Source: Pelotomaculum sp. UBA4789
GTDB lineage: Bacteria; Bacillota; Desulfotomaculia; Desulfotomaculales; Pelotomaculaceae
DNA: 11,008 nucleotides
Direction of reading: 5' to 3'
Assembly: GCA_002402945.1 (NCBI GenBank)
Contig: DHGV01000077.1
Location: 12,095-23,102, forward strand
Shown here: positions 1 to 6,517 of the stretch, one piece after another
How the letters are laid out: every line of letters begins with the position of its first letter
Position numbering within the stretch: the first letter of the stretch is position 1
Made by a program: the position numbers and the translations under genes
Notes under the pieces: generated by a model
What the model saw: the letters and a program-made list of their open reading frames with translations, nothing else
Database searches by the model: none
What the model was told of the DNA's origin: nothing

Positions 1-266
1 CGTGCCGTGGGAATCTGATTGATCAGCCTGATCTTTAATCCCGGCACAGGAAAATCCACCAGCTGAAAAACACGTCTTGCAGACTGAAATACCAGGTTGC
101 CCTCATCCCTGGGGATTTCAGCCGCGCCATCACCGCATACCTCAATCGCCAACCCGCGTGGGGCTGGAATCATTTCGATTATATTATGAAGTTCAAGGGC
201 CATCCCAAGGCAATCAAAACCAGGGCCCAAGTTTGCCGTGGTTGCCGGAACCTGTACTCGGATCAT
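1..266 (-). CDS. thrB: Homoserine kinase, N-terminal part (cut by window edge)
   Basis: ThrB phosphorylates homoserine with ATP, the step before threonine synthase. It is a cytoplasmic GHMP-family kinase. The visible 88 codons begin MIRVQVPATTANLGPGFDCL, the typical ThrB opening in which the PATTANLGPGFDCLG block is conserved. The frame runs off the left edge just after NQIPTA, where the glycine/serine-rich ATP-binding loop would be expected next. I place the start at ATG 266. A GTG directly before it (269) is in frame and better spaced from the AGGAGG at 277-282 (7 bases rather than 10), so two extra bases of doubt remain only over one residue. The gene begins 17 bases after the hom stop, which fits co-transcription and pathway coupling with homoserine dehydrogenase. 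About 200 C-terminal residues should lie outside the window. Confidence 0.93.
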   Translation of the reverse strand, partial: MIRVQVPATTANLGPGFDCLGMALELHNIIEMIPAPRGLAIEVCGDGAAEIPRDEGNLVFQSARRVFQLVDFPVPGLKIRLINQIPTA

Positions 267-276
267 CACAGGCAAT

Positions 277-282
277 CCTCCT
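277..282 (-). promoter_or_regulatory. Ribosome binding site of thrB
   Basis: A perfect AGGAGG lies immediately after the hom stop codon (284-286). It is 7 bases from a GTG (269) and 10 bases from the ATG (266), so it leaves the exact thrB start open between the two adjacent codons. Confidence 0.8.
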
Positions 283-283
283 G

Positions 284-1573
284 TTAAACTCCTTCAACCC
301 TGATCACATTAGATACTTCATTCACTACTGGGAGATCTTTGATCCCCTTAAGCGCTGTCTGCAGGTTTTGCTCAAAAACCTCATGAGTAATCAGCACAAG
401 TTCCGCAGACTTCCCGGCAGTATGCTGGATCACAGAAGCCAGGCTGACATCATTGTTGCCAAAAATGTAAGCGATACTTGCCAGCACACCTGGTTTATCG
501 GCCACGTCAATACGGATATAGTATTTAGTGGCAGTCAGGCCCATAGCTTTAATCTGTTTCTCTTCAAAACAAGTGCAGCCTGTCATTCCGGGACAGTTAT
601 TAGCCAAATTGCGGGCTGCGTTCATAACATCAGCCGCAACGGCGCTCGCAGTTGACATTTCGCCGGCGCCCCGGCCATAAAACATGACGTCTCCGACAGC
701 ATCTCCGGTAACAAATATGGCGTTAAAAACATCATTAACCGATGCCAGAGGATGGTTTTTCGGCAGCAGAGTCGGGTGAACCCTCACCTCGACACCATCA
801 GCGTTCTCCCTGGCAATACCCAACAGCTTGATCACGTAATTAAGATTTGCAGCGTAAGCAATATCTTCGGCAGTAATTCTGGTAACTCCTTCAACATATA
901 CTTTATCAAGAGGAATCCTGGTGTTAAACGCGATAGAAGCAATAATAGCCAGCTTGCGGGCTGCGTCAAAGCCTTCCACGTCAGCGCTTGGATCAGCCTC
1001 AGCATAACCTAAAGCCTGAGCTTCTTCCAGCGCCTGCCGGAAATCAAGCCCTTCCTTGCTCATCCTCGTCAGCATATAGTTGGTTGTCCCGTTGATGATG
1101 CCAATCACCCTGGTGATCCGGTTGGCTGCAAGGCACTCTTTCAGCGGCCTGATAATAGGTATCCCGCCGGCGACGCTGCCTTCAAAGAATAAATCCCGTC
1201 TGCCTATCTCCGCTGCGGCAAACAACTCCTGACCGTGCAGCGCAATCATATCCTTGTTGGCGGTAACCAGGCTCTTGTTTTTACCCAGCGCCCGCAGTGA
1301 ATATTCCAAAGCCGGTCTGATGCCGCCAAGCAGTTCAACAACTATATCGATGCCTGGATCATCCAGAATATCATTTATATCAGTAGTCAGCAGGCCCTCC
1401 GGGATTTCAATATCCCGGTTCTTTGCAGTATCCCGTACCAGCACTTTTTTTACCGTAATAGGTACTCCTGCTCTTTTTTCGATGATCATTTTATTATCCT
1501 TTAAAATGCGGTAAACACCGCGCCCGACAGTGCCCATGCCCAGCAGGCCAACACCAATTTCTCTTTGTGACAC
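284..1573 (-). CDS. hom: Homoserine dehydrogenase with C-terminal ACT domain
   Basis: Hom reduces aspartate semialdehyde to homoserine with NAD(P)H, at the branch point to threonine and methionine. The 429-residue protein has an N-terminal nucleotide-binding fold with GMGTVGRGV at 12-20 and the TANKD segment with Lys107. The central catalytic part contains NGTTNYML (161-168), EADPSADVEG (192-201) and the GRGAGEMSTAS loop from 300. A C-terminal ACT domain (about 351-429) is the usual site of threonine feedback inhibition in this family. The length matches the monofunctional Firmicute type, with no fused aspartokinase. The start is GTG at 1573, with an AAAGGGGGG ribosome site 7 bases upstream; no better start is seen. 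It lies 55 bases after gpsA and 17 bases before thrB. A probable promoter at 1609-1637 suggests it can be expressed separately from the upstream genes. Confidence 0.97.
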   Translation of the reverse strand: MSQREIGVGLLGMGTVGRGVYRILKDNKMIIEKRAGVPITVKKVLVRDTAKNRDIEIPEGLLTTDINDILDDPGIDIVVELLGGIRPALEYSLRALGKNKSLVTANKDMIALHGQELFAAAEIGRRDLFFEGSVAGGIPIIRPLKECLAANRITRVIGIINGTTNYMLTRMSKEGLDFRQALEEAQALGYAEADPSADVEGFDAARKLAIIASIAFNTRIPLDKVYVEGVTRITAEDIAYAANLNYVIKLLGIARENADGVEVRVHPTLLPKNHPLASVNDVFNAIFVTGDAVGDVMFYGRGAGEMSTASAVAADVMNAARNLANNCPGMTGCTCFEEKQIKAMGLTATKYYIRIDVADKPGVLASIAYIFGNNDVSLASVIQHTAGKSAELVLITHEVFEQNLQTALKGIKDLPVVNEVSNVIRVEGV

Positions 1574-1608
1574 AAATATTCCCCCCTTTAAAACCAGGAT
1601 CTCAAGTC

Positions 1609-1637
1609 ATTATAGCATTTGCTTACGACTATTTCAG
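1609..1637 (-). promoter_or_regulatory. Probable sigma-A promoter with extended -10 for hom-thrB
   Basis: On the minus strand a perfect TATAAT (1609-1614) is preceded by TG and one base, the extended -10 pattern. CTGAAA (1632-1637) lies 17 bases upstream and matches the -35 consensus at four of six positions. The -35 lies inside the last codons of gpsA. A transcript would start near 1602, leaving a leader of about 30 bases before the hom GTG. That is too short for a T-box or other riboswitch, and none is visible. Confidence 0.5.
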
Positions 1638-2681
1638 CTCAATCTTACCCAGGGCGGCAGCGGCAAGGGCTACTTCCTCCATCTCGCGGGTCTTGCCCCT
1701 GGTCATAAGTTTTTTCACCGCAATACCGGGCGCCAGGCCTTCAAACAGCACCTGGTGGATCTGTTCGGTAATGGGGATCTCCACACCTAAATTCTGTGCC
1801 AGCTTTCTGGCGGCACGGGTGGTACGGACACCCTCAACCACCATCTTTACCTCAGCCAGCGCTTCATCAACTGTTTTACCCTGACCAATTGCGATCCCGG
1901 CCCGGCGGTTGCGGCTGTGCATACTGGTGCAGGTCACAATCAAATCTCCCACACCGGACAAACCCGCGAATGTCAGTGGGTTGGCTCCCAAAGCCATGCC
2001 GATGCGGGACATTTCAGCCAGCCCCCTGGTCATCAAGGCCGCCTTTGTATTGTCTCCATAACCAAGACCGTCTGCGATCCCTGTACCCAAGGCAATGATG
2101 TTTTTCAGGGCCCCTCCCAGTTCGATCCCGATCACATCCGGATTGGTGTATACCCTGAAACACTCGCACATGAACAAATCCTGAATATATTCCGCGCTTT
2201 CCATATTCGATGAGGCCGCGACTACTGCAGTCGGGACCAGCCTGCCCACTTCTTCCGCATGACTGGGCCCGGAAAGGACCACGAATCTACGGGACATTTC
2301 CGGATCGGTTTCCTGGGCAAAAGCCTGTGATAAACGGCATAAGCTGTCTTCCTCAATCCCCTTGGCAACATTTACCATGATGGCACGATCCGGTATAAAT
2401 GATACAGCCTTGCGCACTACCTCCCGGAAAGCGTGTGATGGGACACCGAACACTACCGCTTCAGCGTCGCATATCGTCTGCTCAAGGCCAGCATGGGCCT
2501 CTACACCGGGCGGAATAATCACGCCAGGCAAATATCTTTTGTTTATCCTGGTGTCATTGATTTCCCTAACCTGTTCCGGCTGGATTGACCACATCTTTAC
2601 CGTGTAACCCTTTTTTGCCAGTATGACAGAGATAGCCGTCGCCCAGCTTCCAGCGCCGAGAATGCCGATTATTTTACTCAC
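1629..2681 (-). CDS. gpsA: Glycerol-3-phosphate dehydrogenase [NAD(P)+]
   Basis: GpsA reduces dihydroxyacetone phosphate to sn-glycerol-3-phosphate, the backbone of all phospholipids. The 350-residue protein has the N-terminal dinucleotide-binding motif GILGAGSWATA (6-16) and VAKGIE around Lys107. The substrate-site segment GPSHAEEV starts at 138. Catalytic Lys193 sits in GGALKNIIALG, followed by the GLSGVGDLIVTC block (240-251) and SRNRRAG (256-262). All are hallmark positions of the family and the length is close to usual, with a slightly long C-terminus. The start is GTG at 2681, with GGAGGT at 2689-2694, 7 bases upstream. That site begins right after the plsY stop, so the genes are only 14 bases apart. 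The partner enzyme PlsY uses its product directly, which makes the coupling biologically sensible. Confidence 0.98.
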   Translation of the reverse strand: MSKIIGILGAGSWATAISVILAKKGYTVKMWSIQPEQVREINDTRINKRYLPGVIIPPGVEAHAGLEQTICDAEAVVFGVPSHAFREVVRKAVSFIPDRAIMVNVAKGIEEDSLCRLSQAFAQETDPEMSRRFVVLSGPSHAEEVGRLVPTAVVAASSNMESAEYIQDLFMCECFRVYTNPDVIGIELGGALKNIIALGTGIADGLGYGDNTKAALMTRGLAEMSRIGMALGANPLTFAGLSGVGDLIVTCTSMHSRNRRAGIAIGQGKTVDEALAEVKMVVEGVRTTRAARKLAQNLGVEIPITEQIHQVLFEGLAPGIAVKKLMTRGKTREMEEVALAAAALGKIELK

Positions 2682-2695
2682 CAGCCAAACCTCCG

Positions 2696-3286
2696 TTAAA
2701 ATTTCTTAAAAACTATTTTGGGTTCTTTCCCACTTAATAGCCTTTTTATATTAGGAATATGTTTGTATACGACAAATACAGCGGCAAAAAAGCCCAGCAG
2801 TATGAATGGAAGCTCCAGATGGTAGGCAAGCATCAGAAATGGGATCGCCACAAATGCTATGATGGAGGAAAATGATACATATCTTGATAATCCTGCCACC
2901 GCCAGCCAGATCAGTATTGTAATTATACCTACCGGAAGTGATATTGCCGTTATTACACCTGCGCCAGAGGCAACCACCTTGCCACCCTTAAACCCGATAA
3001 ATACCGGCCAGCTGTGCCCGGCCAGTATCGCTGCCCCTGTCAGCGCCACAACCAGGTCACTGCCATAATGCCTGGCCAGCAGTATTCCCAGCACACCTTT
3101 GCCATAATCTCCGGCAAACGCCAGCAGGCCGGCTACCGGACCGGCCTTGCGCCAAACATTTGTCATCCCTACGTTGCCGCTGCCATATTGGCGGATATCA
3201 ATCCCGGCCCACAGACGCCCCACTATATAGCTGAACGGTATGGCGCCTATAAAATAGCCGGCAGTAATAACCCAGTAATTATTCAT
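2696..3286 (-). CDS. plsY: Acyl-phosphate:glycerol-3-phosphate acyltransferase PlsY
   Basis: PlsY is a membrane enzyme that transfers an acyl group from acyl-phosphate (made by PlsX) to position 1 of glycerol-3-phosphate, giving lysophosphatidate. The 196-residue protein is strongly hydrophobic with about five membrane segments. Its three family motifs are GSGNVGMTNVWRKAG (35-49), the glycine-rich FKGGKVVASGAG (99-110), and HIPNIKRLLSGKE (176-188) near the C-terminus. Two small departures are seen: Met41 where Ala is usual, and Val104 where the GGKG motif normally has Gly. The start is ATG 3286, with a purine-rich AAGGGAG stretch upstream. It lies 49 bases after der and 14 bases before gpsA. 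PlsX is not in the window. The product assignment is firm. Confidence 0.96.
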   Translation of the reverse strand: MNNYWVITAGYFIGAIPFSYIVGRLWAGIDIRQYGSGNVGMTNVWRKAGPVAGLLAFAGDYGKGVLGILLARHYGSDLVVALTGAAILAGHSWPVFIGFKGGKVVASGAGVITAISLPVGIITILIWLAVAGLSRYVSFSSIIAFVAIPFLMLAYHLELPFILLGFFAAVFVVYKHIPNIKRLLSGKEPKIVFKKF

Positions 3287-3335
3287 ATCCCTCTCCCTTA
3301 AACCATGTGTGCGCTAAAAGCCGTATTTACAGCAC

Positions 3336-4667
3336 TTAGGCATCACGTTTTTCACTGGTCCTTTTGCGCAGGGAAAAACGGATCGGCGTTCCTTCAAAGC
3401 CATATGCTGCCCGGATCTGGTTTTCCAGGTAGCGCAGATAAGAAAAGTGCATCAGTTCGGGATCATTTACAAAAATTACGAATTTAGGCGGTCTTACCCC
3501 AGCCTGGGTAATGTACAGTATTTTAAGCCGCCTGGTCTTGTCTGTAGGGGGCGGGGTCTGCATAGTCGCTTCCTTGATCAGGTTGTTCAAATCCGGTGTG
3601 GCGATACGCGTGGCGTGCTGTTCAGCGACGAAATCAACAAGCTCAAGTACTTTGGCAACACGCTTGCCGGTAGTGGCCGAGATAAAGATCAGCGGCGCAT
3701 ACTTCATAAAAACCAGTTCCTGCCGGATTTTTTCAGTATGCCGGTTTATTGTTTTTTCATCTTTTTCAACCAGATCCCACTTATTAACCACCAGTACCGA
3801 AGCTTTGCCGGCATCATGCGCGTAACCCGCAATGCGCTTATCCTGTTCGGTCACTCCCGTGGAGGCATCAAGCAGCACCAGGACCACATCGCACCTGTCC
3901 ACGGTCCTCAGTGTCCGGATCACACTGTACTTTTCCGTTGGCTCTTCGATCCTGCTCCTGCGGCGCAAACCGGCTGTGTCAATAATGACATAATGCTTGC
4001 CTCCCAGTACAAACAGCGTATCTATGGCGTCTCTGGTTGTACCGGGAATATCACTGACGATGACACGCTCTTCACCCAGGATGGCATTGACAAGAGATGA
4101 CTTGCCGACATTCGGCCGCCCAATCACAGCGATTTTTATCACATCAGGAGAATATTCTTCCTCAGGGACTGTCGACAGCAACGCCACAATTTTATCAAGC
4201 AGGTCACCGGTATTTAATCCCTGTGCTGCCGATACAGGTATCGGATCACCGAGGCCCAGGCGATAGAAATCATACATGTCAGCTTTAAAGTCAAAGTCTT
4301 CAACTTTATTAGCAGCAAGGACAACAGGCTTGCCGGCACGCCGGATAATTGAAGCTACTTCTTCATCGTCCGGATTCAGACCAGCCCTGGCGTCCACCAC
4401 GAACACTACAGCATCCGCCTCGTTAATGGCCTGCTCCGCCTGCCGGTGTACGCCCTCTATTATTTCGCCGCTCTCCTGGAAATCCAACCCACCGGTGTCA
4501 ACCAGGACAAAGCTGCGGCCAGCCCATTCCGCATCCAGGTACAGGCGGTCCCTGGTCACACCCGGCTGACTTTCCACAATTGCCACCCGGCCGCCCACGA
4601 TTCTATTAAACAGCGTTGATTTGCCAACATTCGGCCGACCCACTATAGCCACTACCGGCTTCGCCAC
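3336..4667 (-). CDS. der: Ribosome-assembly GTPase Der (EngA)
   Basis: Der is a cytoplasmic GTPase needed for maturation of the 50S ribosomal subunit. The 443-residue protein has the diagnostic tandem GTPase layout. Domain 1 has GRPNVGKS at 10-17, DTGG at 57-60 and NKVE at 120-123. Domain 2 has GRPNVGKS at 183-190, DTAGL at 230-234, NKWD at 295-298 and SAT at 330-332. A KH-like RNA-binding domain occupies about 350-440 and ends in a basic tail. Length and order match the family. The first-domain G4 motif ends in Glu (NKVE) where NKxD is the rule; this may be a lineage feature. The start is GTG 4667, with a long G-rich site (AAGGGGGG) upstream. A 353-base repeat-filled gap separates it from the DUF512 gene, and plsY follows after 49 bases. 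Confidence 0.98.
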   Translation of the reverse strand: MAKPVVAIVGRPNVGKSTLFNRIVGGRVAIVESQPGVTRDRLYLDAEWAGRSFVLVDTGGLDFQESGEIIEGVHRQAEQAINEADAVVFVVDARAGLNPDDEEVASIIRRAGKPVVLAANKVEDFDFKADMYDFYRLGLGDPIPVSAAQGLNTGDLLDKIVALLSTVPEEEYSPDVIKIAVIGRPNVGKSSLVNAILGEERVIVSDIPGTTRDAIDTLFVLGGKHYVIIDTAGLRRRSRIEEPTEKYSVIRTLRTVDRCDVVLVLLDASTGVTEQDKRIAGYAHDAGKASVLVVNKWDLVEKDEKTINRHTEKIRQELVFMKYAPLIFISATTGKRVAKVLELVDFVAEQHATRIATPDLNNLIKEATMQTPPPTDKTRRLKILYITQAGVRPPKFVIFVNDPELMHFSYLRYLENQIRAAYGFEGTPIRFSLRKRTSEKRDA

Positions 4668-4694
4668 CTGGACACCCCCCCCTTATTGACAGCG

Positions 4695-4708
4695 CCGGCT
4701 TCAGCCGG
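4695..4708. repeat. Short palindrome, possible degenerate member of the hairpin family
   Basis: CCGGCT, a 2-base loop and AGCCGG form a perfect 6-bp hairpin a short distance upstream of the der ribosome site. Its layout and sequence resemble the first hairpin at 4830-4847, including the following TTTG-like flank, so it may be a decayed copy. As a terminator it lacks the T run on either strand. Confidence 0.45.
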
Positions 4709-4747
4709 GTTTGCATTATTATAATATTTTGCTATCCTGTACGGTGT

Positions 4748-4810
4748 TGTCATCCTGAGCGGCAGCGATGGATCTTACACTAAGATTCTTCACTATCGTT
4801 CAGAATGACA
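4748..4810. repeat. 63-base imperfect palindrome (dispersed-repeat-like)
   Basis: Two 30-base arms flank a 3-base centre (CAC). The left arm starts TGTCATCCTGAGCG and the right arm ends CGTTCAGAATGACA. The arms agree at 23 of 30 positions, and six of the seven differences are transitions, which allow G-U pairing on one strand. It resembles the dispersed palindromes ending in GTCATTCTGA / TCAGAATGAC that I know from many bacterial genomes. I cannot confirm other copies from this window. Confidence 0.7.
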
Positions 4811-4824
4811 TTGGATGATCGTCC

Positions 4825-4872
4825 TGTAGGGTCGGCTTTAGCCGACCTTGTGCGGATGAATCCGCACCTACA
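4825..4872. repeat. Two-hairpin palindromic element, full copy
   Basis: An outer stem TGTAGG (4825-4830) / CCTACA (4867-4872) encloses two perfect hairpins. Hairpin 1 is GGTCGGCT-TT-AGCCGACC (4830-4847). Hairpin 2 is GTGCGGAT-GA-ATCCGCAC (4850-4867). The folded form would be a three-way junction in RNA or a cruciform in DNA. A decayed copy sits at 6435-6485 and a one-hairpin version at 4943-4965. Confidence 0.8.
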
Positions 4873-4878
4873 ATTTCG

Positions 4879-4905
4879 GTCGTCAGTCGTCAGATGTCGG
4901 ACATC
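4879..4905. repeat. Tandem heptamer followed by a 13-base palindrome
   Basis: GTCGTCA occurs twice in direct succession (4879-4892). It is followed at once by GATGTC-G-GACATC (4893-4905). It lies between two copies of the palindromic element. Its role is unknown and it may be only decayed repeat sequence. Confidence 0.4.
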
Positions 4906-4942
4906 GGTTTTTCCTGCATTCCCCTGTGGTCGCAGAACCTCC

Positions 4943-4965
4943 TGTAGGGCGGGATTTATCCCGCC
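4943..4965. repeat. One-hairpin version of the palindromic element
   Basis: It begins TGTAGG like the full copy at 4825 and carries the perfect hairpin GGCGGGAT-TT-ATCCCGCC (4948-4965). The second hairpin and the right outer arm are missing. The stem sequence differs from the copy at 4830-4847 but remains fully paired. Confidence 0.7.
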
Positions 4966-5020
4966 AATCCAATCTGGGTCATCTGTTATCATAAACGACA
5001 TCCATGCATCAATGGTTGCT

Positions 5021-6370
5021 TCAGATATCGATATTTTGATCAATAAATATTCTTGCTTTTTGCGGCCCTCTTATCAGGACGTCAGCCAGTTGTCTCGGGC
5101 CTGCAACAACTGCCACCTTCGTTTTCAATTTCTCAGCCAGTGCTTCCAGGCTAAGGTTGTCCAAAAAAACCGCTTCCCCGGCTTTAAGCATTACAGCAGG
5201 CAGCAGCAGCATATCACCACAGTCACCAGGCTGCACCTGGGCCAGGATATCGCTGCCGGTCACCAGTCCCGCAGCTGTAACCTGTTTACCGAAAAAGTTG
5301 TTTTCAACAGCTTTGACTTTGACTTGCAAACCTTTTATTTTATTTAAACCTGCTGCTACCGGTTTCAGGATGTTTTTCCCGAGCAGTCCCGTCAGCAGGA
5401 CAACTTTTTGTTTTTGCGCCTGGCCTGGCAGTCCGCCCTCAAACTTAGTCCATTCATCCATAAACAGTCGCGTCAGACCCACGCCGTTTTCAACCTGGGG
5501 GAAGCCATCGTATCTTACTGTATCCGGTATTGTTTTCCCGGCCAGCAGGTAAAACTCGTCTGAAGCAAAAATAAAAGGGTGTCCAAAGCTATCAATAAAT
5601 TCATCCTGCCGGGCACTGACCCAGCAGACGAGCTCACAGGCCATTTTCCGTGTAAACAAAACAAGCGGGTAAAGGTTTTCCCTGAACCGGGTCAATCCCA
5701 CCGGCACAACTGCCAGAGATTTTACAGCAGGCCATAATGCTGCAAGATCTGATACTGTCCTGGCAAGCTCCTTTTTATCGTTCAGCCCGGGGCACAGCAC
5801 TGCCTGCGCATGCACCTCTATACCGGCATCCGCCAGGTAGCGCAGCTGTTCCATAATCAATCCTGCCCTGCCGCTACCCAGCATCTTCTCTCTCAGGGCA
5901 GGGTTAGTTGTATGGACCGAAACGAAAAGGGGACTGAGCCTCTGTCTGGCTATCCTTTTCAGTTGGTTTTTGCCGAGGTTTGTAAGTGTAATAAAATTGC
6001 CGCTCCAAAACGACAGGCGATAGTCATCATCCTTAACATACAATGTCTTGCGCATACCCGGCGGCATCTGGTCGACAAAACAAAAAACACACTTGTTGAT
6101 GCAGCGGATGGTTGGCCCAAACCCACCTGGACCGAAATCAACTCCGATGTCCTGGTCAAAATCCTTTTCTACCTCCAGGATCCATTCCTCTCCGCCAGCT
6201 TTTTTAATGTCTACAGATAACATTTCATCGGCTTCCAGGTAGCGAAAGTCAATTATATCCCTCACCGGCTCGTTGTTTATTGCTGTTATCCGATCGCCGG
6301 TTTCAAGTCCCATCTCATCCGCAATACTTCCCTTTTCCACAGTGGATATTCTCAGGCCGCTGCTTTTCAT
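5021..6370 (-). CDS. DUF512 protein: PDZ domain plus radical-SAM-type Fe-S protein
   Basis: The function is unknown. The 449-residue protein starts with a PDZ-like domain (about 5-55, including GSIADEMGLETGDRITAIN). A cysteine cluster follows: C90-X3-C94-X2-C97 in CINKCVFCFVDQ, the canonical radical-SAM spacing for a [4Fe-4S] cluster. The middle has GNFITLTNL (124-132) and FASDEFYLLAG (268-278). The C-terminal DUF512 part includes VTGSDIL (370-376) and FLDNLSLEAL (402-411). No signal peptide or membrane segment is seen. The start is ATG 6370, with GGGAGGA (6377-6383) 6 bases upstream. From general knowledge this family occurs in clostridia and cyanobacteria and, in clostridia, often lies next to der; a role in RNA modification or ribosome maturation is only inference from neighbours. 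The family is sure, the reaction is not. Confidence 0.9.
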   Translation of the reverse strand: MKSSGLRISTVEKGSIADEMGLETGDRITAINNEPVRDIIDFRYLEADEMLSVDIKKAGGEEWILEVEKDFDQDIGVDFGPGGFGPTIRCINKCVFCFVDQMPPGMRKTLYVKDDDYRLSFWSGNFITLTNLGKNQLKRIARQRLSPLFVSVHTTNPALREKMLGSGRAGLIMEQLRYLADAGIEVHAQAVLCPGLNDKKELARTVSDLAALWPAVKSLAVVPVGLTRFRENLYPLVLFTRKMACELVCWVSARQDEFIDSFGHPFIFASDEFYLLAGKTIPDTVRYDGFPQVENGVGLTRLFMDEWTKFEGGLPGQAQKQKVVLLTGLLGKNILKPVAAGLNKIKGLQVKVKAVENNFFGKQVTAAGLVTGSDILAQVQPGDCGDMLLLPAVMLKAGEAVFLDNLSLEALAEKLKTKVAVVAGPRQLADVLIRGPQKARIFIDQNIDI

Positions 6371-6434
6371 GGGAGTTCCTCCCGTTTTTATCCTGACAAT
6401 TGTCTAAAAAAATCGGAGACATTACCCCTGGCGT

Positions 6435-6485
6435 TGTAAGATCGGCTTAAACCGACCGTGTTGCGCGTCTCAAGCCGCACCTGCA
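6435..6485. repeat. Degenerate copy of the two-hairpin palindromic element
   Basis: Aligned with 4825-4872 it keeps the TGTA start, TCGGCTT and CCGACC of hairpin 1, GCG and CCGCACCT of hairpin 2, and the CA end. Hairpin 1 still pairs as TCGG / CCGA; hairpin 2 has largely decayed. It lies between the ispH-rpsA stop and the DUF512 start. A further small hairpin, GGGG-TATAT-CCCC (6487-6499), is closer to the stop. Neither is followed by a T run on the minus strand, so I do not call a terminator. Confidence 0.6.
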
Positions 6486-6517
6486 AGGGGTATATCCCCG
6501 TTTACTGTCGATATTAT

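Larger units (their letters stand above)
4668..5020. other. Intergenic repeat island between the DUF512 gene and der
   Basis: This 353-base gap has no convincing gene. It holds at least four inverted-repeat structures in about 270 bases (4695-4708, 4748-4810, 4825-4872, 4943-4965) and a short direct repeat with a palindrome (4879-4905). A TATAAT on the minus strand (4718-4723) could be a -10 box for der, but no acceptable -35 is found 16-18 bases upstream. The small open frames crossing the gap are built from repeat sequence and resemble no protein I know. Confidence 0.75.

Noticed and set aside
77..655. Plus-strand open frame of 192 residues
   Set aside because: It is antisense to thrB and hom, both clear, and resembles no known protein.
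4718..4723. TATAAT upstream of der as a promoter
   Set aside because: No acceptable -35 at 16-18 bases and no extended -10; noted only in the gap description.
4780..5043. Minus-strand open frame of 87 residues between the DUF512 gene and der
   Set aside because: It is made mostly of palindromic repeat sequence, overlaps the end of the DUF512 gene, and has no domain or good ribosome site.
6395..6404. GACAATTGTC palindrome followed by an A run, considered as a terminator or operator
   Set aside because: The A run follows on the plus strand, so on the minus strand the T run precedes the hairpin. No regulator of known site is at hand, and a 10-base palindrome alone is weak evidence.
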